Shown: positions 9,767 through 17,736 of the stretch, piece by piece
Layout: every line of letters begins with the position of its first letter
Position numbering within the stretch: position 1 is the first letter of the stretch
The notes under the pieces: model-generated
Databases searched by the model: none
What the model was told of the DNA's origin: nothing
The model's input: the letters and a program-made list of their open reading frames with translations, nothing else
Translations under genes and position numbers: made by a program
Assembly: GCA_050258035.1 (NCBI GenBank)
Contig: JBLMYA010000038.1
Location: 1-63,098 of the forward strand
Direction of reading: 5' to 3'
From: DATBLE01 sp050258035
Lineage (GTDB): Bacteria; Actinomycetota; Thermoleophilia; Gaiellales; Gaiellaceae
DNA length: 63,098 nucleotides

Positions 9767-10696
9767 ATGCGGCCTGAGCGCATCCTCGTCGTCAATGCCG
9801 GCTCGACCAGCCTGAAGCTCCACCTCGTCGAGGACGAGAAGTCCTCGCCCGTCGAGACGTTCGTCGAGTGCGACGCGGTGGGCCACCGCGTCGTCCACGG
9901 CGGCTCGCGCTTCGTCGAGCCGGTCGTGATCGACGACGAGGTGGAGGCCGCGATCGGGGGGCTGACGCCGCTCGCCCCGCTGCACAACGCGCCGGCCCTG
10001 GCCGCGATCGAGGACGCGCAACGGGCGCTCCCGCACGTCCCCCACGTCGCCGCCTTCGACACGGCATTCCATGGGACGATGCCGGACGAGGCAGTGCGGT
10101 ACGCGGTCCCCGACGACTGGTTCGGGTGGGGCATCAGGCGCTACGGGTTCCACGGGCTCTCGGTCGAGTGGGCCGCCTCGCAGGTGCGGGTTCCCCGGCT
10201 GGTCGTCTGCCACCTCGGAGGCGGCTCGTCGGTGACCGCCGTGCTGGACGGTCGCTCGGTCGAGACGACGATGGGCTTCTCCCCGCTCGAGGGCGTGCCG
10301 ATGACGACGCGCTCGGGCTCGATCGACCCCGGCGCGCTTCTCTACCTGATGCGGGAGCACGGCCTCTCGCCCGACGACCTCGACGACGCGCTCGAGCACC
10401 ACTCCGGGCTGGCGGCGCTGTCGGGCACCTCGGGGGACATCCGCGAACTGGCGGACGACAGCCTCGCGCTCGCCGTCTACGTCCACCGGGTCGTGGCCGC
10501 CGTGGCCGCCTCGGCGGCGGCCCTCGGCGGCCTCGACGCGATCGCCTTCACCGGCGGAATCGGCGAGCACTCGGCCCTCGTCCGGACGCGGGTCTGCGAA
10601 CGCCTGAGCTTTCTCGGAGAGTTCGACGAACACGTCGTCCCCGCCCGCGAGGAGCTCGTCGTCGCCCGGGCGGTGCGATCGCTGCTCAGCCGGTAG
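9767..10696 (+). CDS. ackA: Compact acetate kinase
   Basis: Catalyses acetyl phosphate + ADP to acetate + ATP, completing the phosphoketolase route with ATP formation. ASKHA-family signatures are all visible: NAGSTSLK at the N-terminus, GHRVVHGGS, AFDTAFH, RRYGFHGLS, HLGGGSSVTAV, PMTTRSGSIDPG, SGTSGDIRE and FTGGIGEHS. At 309 residues it is much shorter than the usual 390-400. The shortening falls mostly in the segments between these motifs, so it appears to be a compact form rather than a broken gene. GGTGA precedes the ATG closely. Confidence 0.9.
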   Translation: MRPERILVVNAGSTSLKLHLVEDEKSSPVETFVECDAVGHRVVHGGSRFVEPVVIDDEVEAAIGGLTPLAPLHNAPALAAIEDAQRALPHVPHVAAFDTAFHGTMPDEAVRYAVPDDWFGWGIRRYGFHGLSVEWAASQVRVPRLVVCHLGGGSSVTAVLDGRSVETTMGFSPLEGVPMTTRSGSIDPGALLYLMREHGLSPDDLDDALEHHSGLAALSGTSGDIRELADDSLALAVYVHRVVAAVAASAAALGGLDAIAFTGGIGEHSALVRTRVCERLSFLGEFDEHVVPAREELVVARAVRSLLSR

Positions 10697-10973
10697 GGGT
10701 CCCGGCCGGGGGCTGCGCCCCCGGAGTCACGACCGGAGCGCAACCCGGCTGGCCCCAGGCGTAGCTCGACCCCGGTACCGTCGCAGGCACCACGGGAGAG
10801 GAGGCCGGGATCCAGGACGGCGGCTGCGCGTCGGGGGTGCTGACCGGAGCACACCCCGGCTGAGCCCAGTGATAGGCGTTCCCCGGCGGAATCGTCGCGG
10901 CCGTGCCGACGAACGTCAGGCCGGCGAGGATCGAGACGAGAGCCGCGAGGAGCACCAGGTGCTTGACACGCAT
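10686..10973 (-). CDS. Small exported protein with duplicated Cys/Pro repeat
   Basis: A 95-residue protein with a signal peptide (MRVKHLVLLAALVSILAGLT, predicted cleavage after the AA of GTAA). The mature part consists of two near copies of a block: YHWAQPGCAPVSTPDAQPPS and YAWGQPGCAPVVTPGAQPPA, each with one Cys and several Pro. AGGAG lies 5 bases before the ATG. The 3' end overlaps the convergent ackA by 11 nt. No family is recognised. The single Cys per repeat could form a disulfide or anchor a ligand. Confidence 0.75.
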   Translation of the reverse strand: MRVKHLVLLAALVSILAGLTFVGTAATIPPGNAYHWAQPGCAPVSTPDAQPPSWIPASSPVVPATVPGSSYAWGQPGCAPVVTPGAQPPAGTPTG

Positions 10974-11067
10974 GGCGTTCTCCTTTCTGCACCCCAATGC
11001 TCGCTCCGATGTCGTCGGACGGCATGGCCAGGTCCGCTCACCGGGCGAGCCCCGGGTTCCGCGACCG

Positions 11068-11799
11068 CTAGGGAGTGCGGCGGCGGAGCGTCAGCGCGCC
11101 CCCCACGAGCGCCAGCGAAGACAGGCCGATCACGACCACCACGTCCGCCGCGAGCCACGAGCCGTACCGCGCGCCGGTCACGCGGTCGAGCGCGTCGTAC
11201 GCGTACGTCAGCGGCAGCGCCCAGGAAACGATCTCCAGCGGCCGCGCCATCTCGCCGCGGGGCGAGAGCAGGCCGCACAGCAAGAGCTGGGGGAAGAGGA
11301 ATGCCGGGAGGAACTGCACCGCCTGGAACTCGGTCCGCGCGAAGGCGCTGAAGAACAGGCCGAACGCGGTGCCGAAGATCGCGTTCGCGATCGCGAGCAG
11401 GAACACACCCCACTTGGCACCGGCGACGTGCAGGTCGAGAAGCCAGAACGCAACGGTCGAGACGAGCGCCGCCTGCACCGCGGCGACCAGCGCGAACGCG
11501 GCGCCGTAGCCGGCGAGCAGGTCGAGCTTGGCGAGCGGCATGGCCATCAATCGTTCGAGCGTCCCGGTCGTCCGCTCGCGCAGCATCGTCACCGAGGTGA
11601 CCAGGAACATCGTGATCATCGGGAACACGCCGAGCAGCGGCCCGCCGATCCGGTCGAACACGGGCGACCCCGAGAAGACGTACTTGATCAGCGTCACGAG
11701 CACCACCGGGACGACGAGTACGAGCGCGATCGTCCGCGGGTCGTGGCGCAGCTGGCGCAGGACCCGCAGGGCCGTCGCGCCGGCCTTTCGCGGGCTCAC
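11068..11799 (-). CDS. ABC-2 type exporter permease
   Basis: A 243-residue integral membrane protein with about six hydrophobic segments, in the ABC-2 (DrrB/NodJ-like) permease family. Landmarks: DPRTIALVLVVPVVLVTL in the first span, MFLVTSVTMLRERTTGTLERLMAMPL in the cytosolic coupling loop, and a final span before RRR. The GTG start overlaps the ATPase stop (GTGA), so the pair is translated together as an exporter of unknown substrate, perhaps a drug or lipid. Confidence 0.88.
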   Translation of the reverse strand: MSPRKAGATALRVLRQLRHDPRTIALVLVVPVVLVTLIKYVFSGSPVFDRIGGPLLGVFPMITMFLVTSVTMLRERTTGTLERLMAMPLAKLDLLAGYGAAFALVAAVQAALVSTVAFWLLDLHVAGAKWGVFLLAIANAIFGTAFGLFFSAFARTEFQAVQFLPAFLFPQLLLCGLLSPRGEMARPLEIVSWALPLTYAYDALDRVTGARYGSWLAADVVVVIGLSSLALVGGALTLRRRTP

Positions 11800-12506
11800 G
11801 CCTTCCCCTCCGCGAGCGCCAGGAACGCGGTCTCGAGGTCCTGCTCGCCGGTCCTCGCCCTCAGCTCGTCCGGCGTCACCGAGGCGACCAGGTCGCCGCC
11901 GCGCAGCAGGAGCAGGGCGTCGCAGCGGGTCGCCTCGTCCATGACGTGGCTGGAGACGAGAAGCGTCGAGCCCGCGTCGGCCAGCCGGTGGAACAGCGTC
12001 CAGAGGTCGCGGCGGAGCACCGGGTCGAGGCCGACCGTCGGCTCGTCGAGCACGAGCAGCTCCGGGCGGTTGAGGAGCGCGGTCGCGAGCGAGACGCGGC
12101 TGAGCTGGCCGCCCGACAGGCTGCCGGCGATCTGGTGCGTCTGGCCGCGGAGGTCGACCTCGTCGATGGTCTCTTCGATGCGCTCGTCCCCGACACCCAG
12201 GATCCGGGCGAAGTAGTCGAGGTTCTCGCGGACGGTCAGGTCGCCGTACACCGACGGCGCCTGGGTCACATACCCCACACGCGAGCGGAGCTCCACCGAG
12301 CCGGCCGGCCGTCCGAGCACCCGTACGTCTCCGGACTCGACGATCTGCACACCGACGATCGACCGGATCAGCGTCGACTTGCCCGAGCCGCTCGGCCCCA
12401 GCAGCCCCGCCACCGAACCGGCGGCGACGTCCATCGTCAAGCGGTCGAGGACGAGCCTGCCGCCGCGCCGAACGCGCAGGTCGCGGACCTCGATCGCACC
12501 GGACAT
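11796..12506 (-). CDS. ABC-2 type exporter ATP-binding protein
   Basis: A 236-residue ABC ATPase energising the adjacent permease. It has Walker A GPSGSGKST, Q-loop YVTQAPSVY, signature LSGGQLSRVSLATAL, Walker B LLVLDEPTVGLDP and switch His SSHVMDEA. The layout is that of the CcmA/DrrA group. The first gene of a two-gene minus-strand operon; start ATG 12506. Confidence 0.93.
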   Translation of the reverse strand: MSGAIEVRDLRVRRGGRLVLDRLTMDVAAGSVAGLLGPSGSGKSTLIRSIVGVQIVESGDVRVLGRPAGSVELRSRVGYVTQAPSVYGDLTVRENLDYFARILGVGDERIEETIDEVDLRGQTHQIAGSLSGGQLSRVSLATALLNRPELLVLDEPTVGLDPVLRRDLWTLFHRLADAGSTLLVSSHVMDEATRCDALLLLRGGDLVASVTPDELRARTGEQDLETAFLALAEGKA

Positions 12507-12641
12507 CGGCGCGCAGCGTACGGCTTACACGCGACCCGTATCCCGACGATGAGCCCGCACAGCTCGAGACCTGCCGGTCCGCTCACGTTCGGACTGTGCC
12601 TGCGGCCGCCAGGGCCGCGTCGCACCCCACCGCGGCTCGCC

Positions 12642-13283
12642 TCAGGCGACGAGCTCTCGGAAGCCCGGCTCCTCCCGGATCGGGTCGAAGTCGGAATCCT
12701 CCCTCGCGAGCTCCCGAAGCTGTGGGCGTTGCTCCACGGCTCGCCGCAGATGCACGATCGCATCCTCCGTCCGCCCGCTCAGCGCCTCGCAGCAGGCGAG
12801 GTTGTAGACCGGCAGCGGCAGGTCCGACGCCTCGATCAGCTCACGGCTCTGCTCGATCGCCGCCTCGTACTCGCCGGCCTCGTAGAGGGGCTGGAACCGG
12901 CCCCAGACCTCCCACCCGTTCGGCTCGTAGACCTGGCCGCGAGTGGCACCGACCGCGACCACGGTCGTGTCCGGCTCCTCGGCAAAGGCCGTCCGCCGGT
13001 TGGGGCCGGCGGGGACGAAGACGAGTGTGCCCTGCGGCGCGTCGAAGCTGTCATCGCCGACCTCGAAGCGGACGCGCCCGCGGACGACGACGTAGAGCTC
13101 TTCGTGATCGCCCGGTTGGTCCTCCGCGTGGTCGGGGATCACGCGGTCGCCCACGTTCTTCCCAACCCATGAGTTGACGCCGAACGCGCCGATGCCGAGC
13201 TCGTGCCGCACCCGGCCGGTCAGCGTTTCCCTCCACGGGATGAGCTCGAGCTCGTCGAGACTTGAAACTCGGTACTCGGCCAT
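12642..13283 (-). CDS. Cupin domain protein with C-terminal TPR-like region
   Basis: A 213-residue protein. The N-terminal part is a cupin barrel (DHEELYVVVRGRVRFEVGDD, then GTLVFVPAGPNRR). The C-terminal part (from about residue 125) has the helical pattern of tetratricopeptide repeats: YEAGEYEAAIEQSRELIE and NLACCEALSGRTEDAIVHL. It ends in a motif seen in bacterial TPR proteins (LAREDSDFDPIREEPGFREL). The ATG overlaps the kbl stop (TGATG), making it the third gene of the tdh-kbl operon. A metal-dependent or small-molecule sensing role is possible; its function in threonine breakdown is unknown. Confidence 0.8.
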   Translation of the reverse strand: MAEYRVSSLDELELIPWRETLTGRVRHELGIGAFGVNSWVGKNVGDRVIPDHAEDQPGDHEELYVVVRGRVRFEVGDDSFDAPQGTLVFVPAGPNRRTAFAEEPDTTVVAVGATRGQVYEPNGWEVWGRFQPLYEAGEYEAAIEQSRELIEASDLPLPVYNLACCEALSGRTEDAIVHLRRAVEQRPQLRELAREDSDFDPIREEPGFRELVA

Positions 13284-14473
13284 CAGATCAACCCCAGCTC
13301 CTTTCCGACCTTCTCGAACGCCGCGAGCGCCCGGTCGATGTGCTCCTCCTCGATCGCAGCCGACATCTGGACCCGGATCCGGGCAGTGCCCTCAGGGACA
13401 ACGGGGAAACCGAAGCCGGTCACGAACACGCCCTCCTCGAGCAGCCGCCCGCTGAAGCGGATCGCGAAGGCGGTCTCGCCGACGATGATCGGGACGATCG
13501 CCGCCTCGCCGTCGAGCGGGCTGAAGCCGATGTCGCGGAGCCGCTCGCGGAACTGCGCGGTCTGGCGGTGCAGCTTCGTGACGAGCTCGGGCTCGCGGCG
13601 CAGCAGCCGCACCGCCTCCAGCGCGGAGCAGGCGACCGTGGGCGGCAGCGCGTTCGAGAAGAGCTGCGGCCGAGACCGCTGCGCGAGGATGTCGCAGACC
13701 TCCTCGCTCGCCGCGACGAAGCCTCCTGCCGCACCGCCGAGCGCCTTGCCGAGCGTCGAGGTGATCACATCGACCTCGCCGAGCAGGCCGAAGTGCTCCG
13801 CGACTCCCCGGCCGGCCGCGCCCATCACGCCGGTGCCGTGCGAGTCGTCGACGATCAGCGTCGCGTCGTGGGCGCGGACGAGGTCGACGAGGTCGGGGAG
13901 CCGCGCGAGGTCGCCCTCCATCGAGAACACACCGTCGGTGATCACGAGCGCACGCTGCCCCGGCTCCAGCGACTCGAGGTGGCCGCGCAGGTCGTCTACG
14001 TCGGAATGCCTGTAGACCGCTTTCCGCGCCGGCCTCGCCAGGCGGATCGCGTCGATGATCGACGCATGGTTGAGCTCGTCCGAGAGGATGACCGTGGAGT
14101 CGTCGGTCAGGCTCGGGATCGCGGCCTCGTTGGCGTTCCAGCACGACACGTAGGTGAGCGCAGCCTCGGTTCCGACGAGCTCGGCGAGCTCGCGCTCGAG
14201 CTCGAGGTGCGGCTCGAACGTCCCGCAGATGAACCGCACCGAGGCGGTGCCGGCGCCGTAGCGGCGGAGCCCGTCGACGCCCGCCTCGACCACCTCCGGC
14301 CGGTCGGCCAGGCCGAGGTAGTTGTTCGAGGAGAGGACGAGCACCTCGCCGCGCCCCTCCATCTGGACGACCGGTCCCTGCGGAGAGCAGAGCGTGTTGA
14401 AGTGCTTGTAGGTGCCGGCCTCTCGGAGCCGGTCGAGCTCGGTGCCGAGCCGATCGTCCAGCGTCGCGCTCAT
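13283..14473 (-). CDS. kbl: Glycine C-acetyltransferase (2-amino-3-ketobutyrate CoA ligase)
   Basis: PLP-dependent alpha-oxoamine synthase family enzyme that cleaves 2-amino-3-ketobutyrate with CoA to glycine and acetyl-CoA. At 396 residues it has the normal length. Motifs: NNYLGLADRPEV, YGAGTASVRFICGT, DELNHASIID, DDSHGTGVMG, and the PLP lysine in TSTLGKALGGAAGG near residue 242. The ATG at 14473 is preferred, as an upstream in-frame extension is low-complexity. With the upstream tdh-like gene it forms the threonine dehydrogenase pathway (threonine to glycine plus acetyl-CoA). Confidence 0.92.
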   Translation of the reverse strand: MSATLDDRLGTELDRLREAGTYKHFNTLCSPQGPVVQMEGRGEVLVLSSNNYLGLADRPEVVEAGVDGLRRYGAGTASVRFICGTFEPHLELERELAELVGTEAALTYVSCWNANEAAIPSLTDDSTVILSDELNHASIIDAIRLARPARKAVYRHSDVDDLRGHLESLEPGQRALVITDGVFSMEGDLARLPDLVDLVRAHDATLIVDDSHGTGVMGAAGRGVAEHFGLLGEVDVITSTLGKALGGAAGGFVAASEEVCDILAQRSRPQLFSNALPPTVACSALEAVRLLRREPELVTKLHRQTAQFRERLRDIGFSPLDGEAAIVPIIVGETAFAIRFSGRLLEEGVFVTGFGFPVVPEGTARIRVQMSAAIEEEHIDRALAAFEKVGKELGLI

Positions 14474-14568
14474 GGATCCGATTCCCGACTCTTCGACAGG
14501 CTTGCGTCGGCGCGACCGACATGGCGGGCGCGGCCCAGCGGCGTGTGCCGTGAGCACGAAGGGGAGGG

Positions 14569-14613
14569 GGGCTCGCGGGGGGAACCGGCCGTTCCCCCCA
14601 TGGGAGCGAGCCC
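14569..14613 (-). promoter_or_regulatory. Long two-part hairpin between tdh and kbl
   Basis: Inner arms 14577-14585 and 14591-14599 pair over 9 bp around a 5-nt loop. Outer arms 14569-14576 and 14606-14613 pair over 8 bp, with a 6-nt bulge on one side. It starts 15 nt after the tdh stop and there is no U-run on the transcribed strand, so it is not a classical terminator. It may stabilise or process the mRNA, or lower kbl expression relative to tdh. Confidence 0.5.
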
Positions 14614-14627
14614 GAGGCGAGCGACGA

Positions 14628-15737
14628 TCATCGGTGTTGCCAGCGTCCCTCGAGCGGGACGCGCTCGCGCAGCGGCTCCGCCGGCCGCTCGGGCGCTCGC
14701 CCGCCGGGATAGACCACGATCTTGCACGCCTCGCCGGCGGCGAGGAGCGCGAACGCCTCGTCGTACTCGTCGAGCGGCAACTCCTTGGTGATCAGCGGCC
14801 GGACGTCGACGACACCGCTCTCCAGCAGCCAGCGCGTCCGGTACCAGGTCTCGAAGATCTTGCGTCCGTTGAGCGCGAGGACGTTCAGGTTCTTGAAGAT
14901 CAGGGCCTGCGCCACGTCGATCTCGACGGGCCGCGCGGGGATCCCGAACAGGATCACGCGGCCGCCGTTGCGTGCGATCCGGAACGAGTCTGCGATCGCA
15001 CGCGACGAGCCGGACATCTCGAAGACGACGTCGAAGCCGAGCCCCTCGTTCTGCTCGAGGAACCAGGCTGCGGTGTCCTCGGTCTCGTCGACGTTCACCG
15101 TCGCCCCGGCTCCCATCTTCTCGGCCAGGCCCAGCCGGAACGGCGTCCGGTCGGACGCGACGACGGCGGCGGCACCCGACGCCCGGGCGATCCCGATCGT
15201 GAACAGCCCGATCGGTCCGCAGCCGAGGACGGCGATCGCGCGGCCGGCGAGATCCTGCTCGCTCGTCGCGAAGACGGCGTTCCCGAACGGCTCCTGGAGG
15301 GTGGCGATCTCCGGCGGCAGCTTCGTCCGGTCGTTGCGCCAGATCACCGACTCGGGAACGGCCACGTAGCGCGCAAAGGCGCCGTCCCGGTCGACGCCGA
15401 GGATGCGCGTGCGCTCGCACATGTGGGCGTGCCCCGTGCGGCACTGGAAGCAGGCACCACAGGTGATGTGGCTCTCGGCGGAGACGTAGTCGCCGACGGC
15501 GACATTCCGGACGAGCGATCCCGTCCCGACGACGGTCCCCGCGAACTCGTGCCCGAGGGTCAGCGGCGGCACGATGCGTCCCTGCGACCACTCGTCCCAG
15601 CCGTAGATGTGCAGGTCGGTCCCGCAGATGCTGGCGGTCTCGACCTCGACCAGCACCTCGTCCCCGGCCGGCTCCGGAACCGGCACCTCCTCGAGGCACA
15701 GGCCCGTCCCGGGCCCGGTCTTCCTCAGCGCGAGCAT
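14628..15737 (-). CDS. tdh: Zinc-dependent threonine/alcohol dehydrogenase
   Basis: Medium-chain Zn dehydrogenase of 369 residues. Catalytic zinc ligands are seen in ASICGTDLH and LTLGHEFAG. The structural zinc cysteines lie in CGACFQCRTGHAHMC, and the nucleotide motif is VLGCGPIG. The DLHIYGWDEWSQ segment is typical of L-threonine 3-dehydrogenase. The downstream kbl supports oxidation of threonine to 2-amino-3-ketobutyrate, but a related polyol dehydrogenase cannot be fully excluded. Start ATG 15737 with GGTGAG eight bases upstream; a TTG 21 bases further upstream is less likely. Confidence 0.88.
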   Translation of the reverse strand: MLALRKTGPGTGLCLEEVPVPEPAGDEVLVEVETASICGTDLHIYGWDEWSQGRIVPPLTLGHEFAGTVVGTGSLVRNVAVGDYVSAESHITCGACFQCRTGHAHMCERTRILGVDRDGAFARYVAVPESVIWRNDRTKLPPEIATLQEPFGNAVFATSEQDLAGRAIAVLGCGPIGLFTIGIARASGAAAVVASDRTPFRLGLAEKMGAGATVNVDETEDTAAWFLEQNEGLGFDVVFEMSGSSRAIADSFRIARNGGRVILFGIPARPVEIDVAQALIFKNLNVLALNGRKIFETWYRTRWLLESGVVDVRPLITKELPLDEYDEAFALLAAGEACKIVVYPGGRAPERPAEPLRERVPLEGRWQHR

Positions 15738-15768
15738 GGAACCACTCACCAGGGGCAATCATGCCGAT

Positions 15769-15780
15769 CACCGATCGGTG
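15769..15780. promoter_or_regulatory. Perfect 12-bp palindrome upstream of tdh
   Basis: CACCGATCGGTG lies 32 bp upstream of the tdh start and 52 bp upstream of the divergent zinc-ribbon gene. The position suits an operator controlling the tdh-kbl operon. The regulator is not identifiable here. Confidence 0.35.
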
Positions 15781-15831
15781 GTGCGGGTTCTCACGGATGC
15801 AGCCCCCCCGTGGGCGAACGACCCTGTCTCC

Positions 15832-16050
15832 ATGAACTCCACGAGCTTTCAAGGGCTCAAGACGCTGGTGAACGTGAAGGCGCAGGCGCCGTGCCCGATG
15901 TGCGGTCACGACGGCTGGGCCGGCGGCGACCGCCTGACGGAGATCCCGACGCCCGGCGAGCCGGTGATCCAGGCGCTGCCGTTCGTCTGCACGAACTGCG
16001 GTTTCGTCCGGATGCACGCGATCCAGCCGCTCGAGACCCTCGACGACTAA
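15832..16050 (+). CDS. Small zinc-ribbon protein
   Basis: A 72-residue protein with two CxxC knuckles, APCPMCGHDGW and FVCTNCGFVRMHA, about 30 residues apart, which should bind one zinc. Many bacteria encode such short ribbons of unknown function. Start ATG 15832. The next gene, a DsbA-like thiol oxidase, begins 16 nt downstream, so they may be co-transcribed. Confidence 0.8.
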   Translation: MNSTSFQGLKTLVNVKAQAPCPMCGHDGWAGGDRLTEIPTPGEPVIQALPFVCTNCGFVRMHAIQPLETLDD

Positions 16051-16066
16051 CGTTCGAAGCCCGGAC

Positions 16067-16834
16067 GTGAAACGGTACTTCCAGGGACGCAACGCCATCT
16101 TCGTCGGCGCCGGGATCGCCGCGCTGGTGATCGCCGTCGTGCTGATCCTGGTCAGCGTCCTCGGCTCGAGCGGGAACGAGAAGGCGTCGTCGGCGGGCAC
16201 GACCACGACCTCCGGCGCGGTCGCGGGCTCGGACACGCCCACCGTTCCGAAGGTTGCGGGCGCGGCGACGACGATCGCGCTCTTCAAGGGAATCCCGCAG
16301 ACGTTGAACGTGCTCGGCAGGTCGAGCGCCCCGACGACGATGCTCGAGTTCGCCGACTTGCAGTGCCCGTTCTGTCGCGTCTACGCACTCGACGTGCTAC
16401 CGGCGCTGGTCAAGGAATACGTGCGCACCGGCAAGACGAAGCTCGTCTTCTCGGGCATGCATTTCATCGGCCCCGATTCCGAGAAGGCGCTCCGCGCCGT
16501 GTATGCCGCAGGCATCCAGGGACGTGCCTGGGAGGTCCTCGACCTGCTCTACAGGAGCCAGGGCGGCGAGAACCAGGGCTGGGTGACCGACGACGTGCTG
16601 CACTCGATCGGAGCATCGATCCCCGGCTTCGACACCGCCAAGATGCTGGCGGACATGAGCTCTCCCGAGGTGGACAACGCCTTGGCCGCCTCCGATCAGC
16701 AGGCCCAGCAGGCACGGGTGAATTCGACGCCCAGGTTCTTCGCAGGGCGCACCGGGGGCAGGCTCCAGGAGATCCCGATCACCGCACTCACGCCGGACGC
16801 CTTCCGCCCCACCCTCGATTCGCTCGTCGAGTGA
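16067..16834 (+). CDS. Membrane-anchored DsbA-like thiol-disulfide oxidoreductase
   Basis: A 255-residue protein with an N-terminal signal anchor (IFVGAGIAALVIAVVLILVS), a low-complexity Thr/Ser/Gly linker, and a thioredoxin-fold domain of the DsbA/DSBA-like family. The active site is CPFC near residue 100 (EFADLQCPFCRVYALD). The cis-Pro region NSTPRFFAG is present near the C-terminus. It should introduce disulfides into exported proteins and be reoxidised by the VKOR protein encoded 10 nt downstream. Start GTG 16067. Confidence 0.9.
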   Translation: MKRYFQGRNAIFVGAGIAALVIAVVLILVSVLGSSGNEKASSAGTTTTSGAVAGSDTPTVPKVAGAATTIALFKGIPQTLNVLGRSSAPTTMLEFADLQCPFCRVYALDVLPALVKEYVRTGKTKLVFSGMHFIGPDSEKALRAVYAAGIQGRAWEVLDLLYRSQGGENQGWVTDDVLHSIGASIPGFDTAKMLADMSSPEVDNALAASDQQAQQARVNSTPRFFAGRTGGRLQEIPITALTPDAFRPTLDSLVE

Positions 16835-16844
16835 AGCAGACGGC

Positions 16845-17297
16845 GTGACGGACCGTCATCTGCGGGTGGCGATCGCGGTGCTCGCCCTGGCCGGCGCCGC
16901 CGTTGCCGCATACCTCGTCTACTCCCGCTACAGCGGCACCAGACTCGTCTGCACGACCGGCGGCTGCGAGACCGTCCAGCACTCGAAGTACGCCAAGGCG
17001 GCCGGCATCCCGGTCGCCGTCCTCGGGCTCGTCGCCTACCTCACCGTCTTCGCGACCGCCCTTTCCCCGCGCATCGAGGCGGCGGCGGTCGGCGTTGCGA
17101 TCGTGCTCGGCGGGCTCGCGTTCGGCATCTACCTGATCGTCATCCAGGTGGCGGTGATCGACGCGATCTGCCAGTGGTGCCTGGCGAGCGACGTGATCCT
17201 CGCCCTGCTCGCGGTCGTCTCCGCCGAGCGCCTGCGCCGGCTTGCGGCAAGACCGCAGGACGCTTCGGGGCGCCCACCGATGGCAGCCCCGGGGTAG
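16845..17297 (+). CDS. Vitamin K epoxide reductase-like (VKOR) membrane protein
   Basis: A 150-residue four-helix membrane protein. The conserved pieces are the loop cysteines in VCTTGGCETVQHSKY (about residues 36 and 41), GIPVAVLGLVAYL, and the quinone-proximal CQWC near residues 109-112. VKOR homologues in actinobacteria replace DsbB: they reoxidise the DsbA partner and pass electrons to quinone. Adjacency to the DsbA-like gene gives a complete oxidative folding pair. Start GTG 16845. Confidence 0.93.
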   Translation: MTDRHLRVAIAVLALAGAAVAAYLVYSRYSGTRLVCTTGGCETVQHSKYAKAAGIPVAVLGLVAYLTVFATALSPRIEAAAVGVAIVLGGLAFGIYLIVIQVAVIDAICQWCLASDVILALLAVVSAERLRRLAARPQDASGRPPMAAPG

Positions 17298-17314
17298 CGC
17301 CTCACAGTCCGCGC

Positions 17315-17584
17315 ATGGAGCCGGAACTGTGCGCGCTGTCGATGGTGGTGGGGAACGACGAGACCTGTTCGCGCGCGTGGTGTGCGTTCTGGGAGAAGGG
17401 CGGCGCGGTGGTCGAGCCCGGTTGCGCGATCTCGCGGCTCGGGATCGACTTCTCGGACCCGGAGCTCGCGCGCTATCTGCTCGACCTGCGGCACGAGCTC
17501 GAGAACGCACGGGACGCCGAGGCGGCCGAGGCGGCCCGCAAGCGCATGAGCAGCCTCGTGCCGCCCGACATCTCCGGCGCGTAG
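17315..17584 (+). CDS. Small cysteine-containing protein of unknown function
   Basis: An 89-residue protein following the VKOR gene after 17 nt. Four cysteines lie in the first 40 residues (MEPELCALSM, ETCSRAWCAFWEKGG, EPGCAISR). The C-terminal half is a charged helix (ARYLLDLRHELENARDAEAA). No signal peptide is evident, so it is probably cytosolic. It could be a metal-binding or redox-linked protein of the operon; no family is recognised. Confidence 0.65.
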   Translation: MEPELCALSMVVGNDETCSRAWCAFWEKGGAVVEPGCAISRLGIDFSDPELARYLLDLRHELENARDAEAAEAARKRMSSLVPPDISGA

Positions 17585-17658
17585 GGGCCGGGCGCGTAGG
17601 GGCCAGGCGCCCAATCCAGCGGCATCGTCACATGCCGGCCGGAGAGGTGGGATCACGC

Positions 17659-17674
17659 GGCGCCGGCCGGCGCC
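17659..17674. repeat. 16-bp GC palindrome between convergent genes
   Basis: GGCGCCGGCCGGCGCC is a perfect palindrome in the 152-bp gap between the small Cys protein and the convergent methyltransferase. It may act as a bidirectional hairpin terminator, but there is no flanking T-run. Confidence 0.3.
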
Positions 17675-17736
17675 GGCGGCCTTCGCCCGGCGGCGCTGCG
17701 GGCTCGGGGTGTAGCGCCGCAGCTCGAGGACCCGGG

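Noticed and set aside
17585..17736. Rho-independent terminator at the GC palindrome
   Set aside because: No T-run on either strand after the stem, so only a weak structural call is made.
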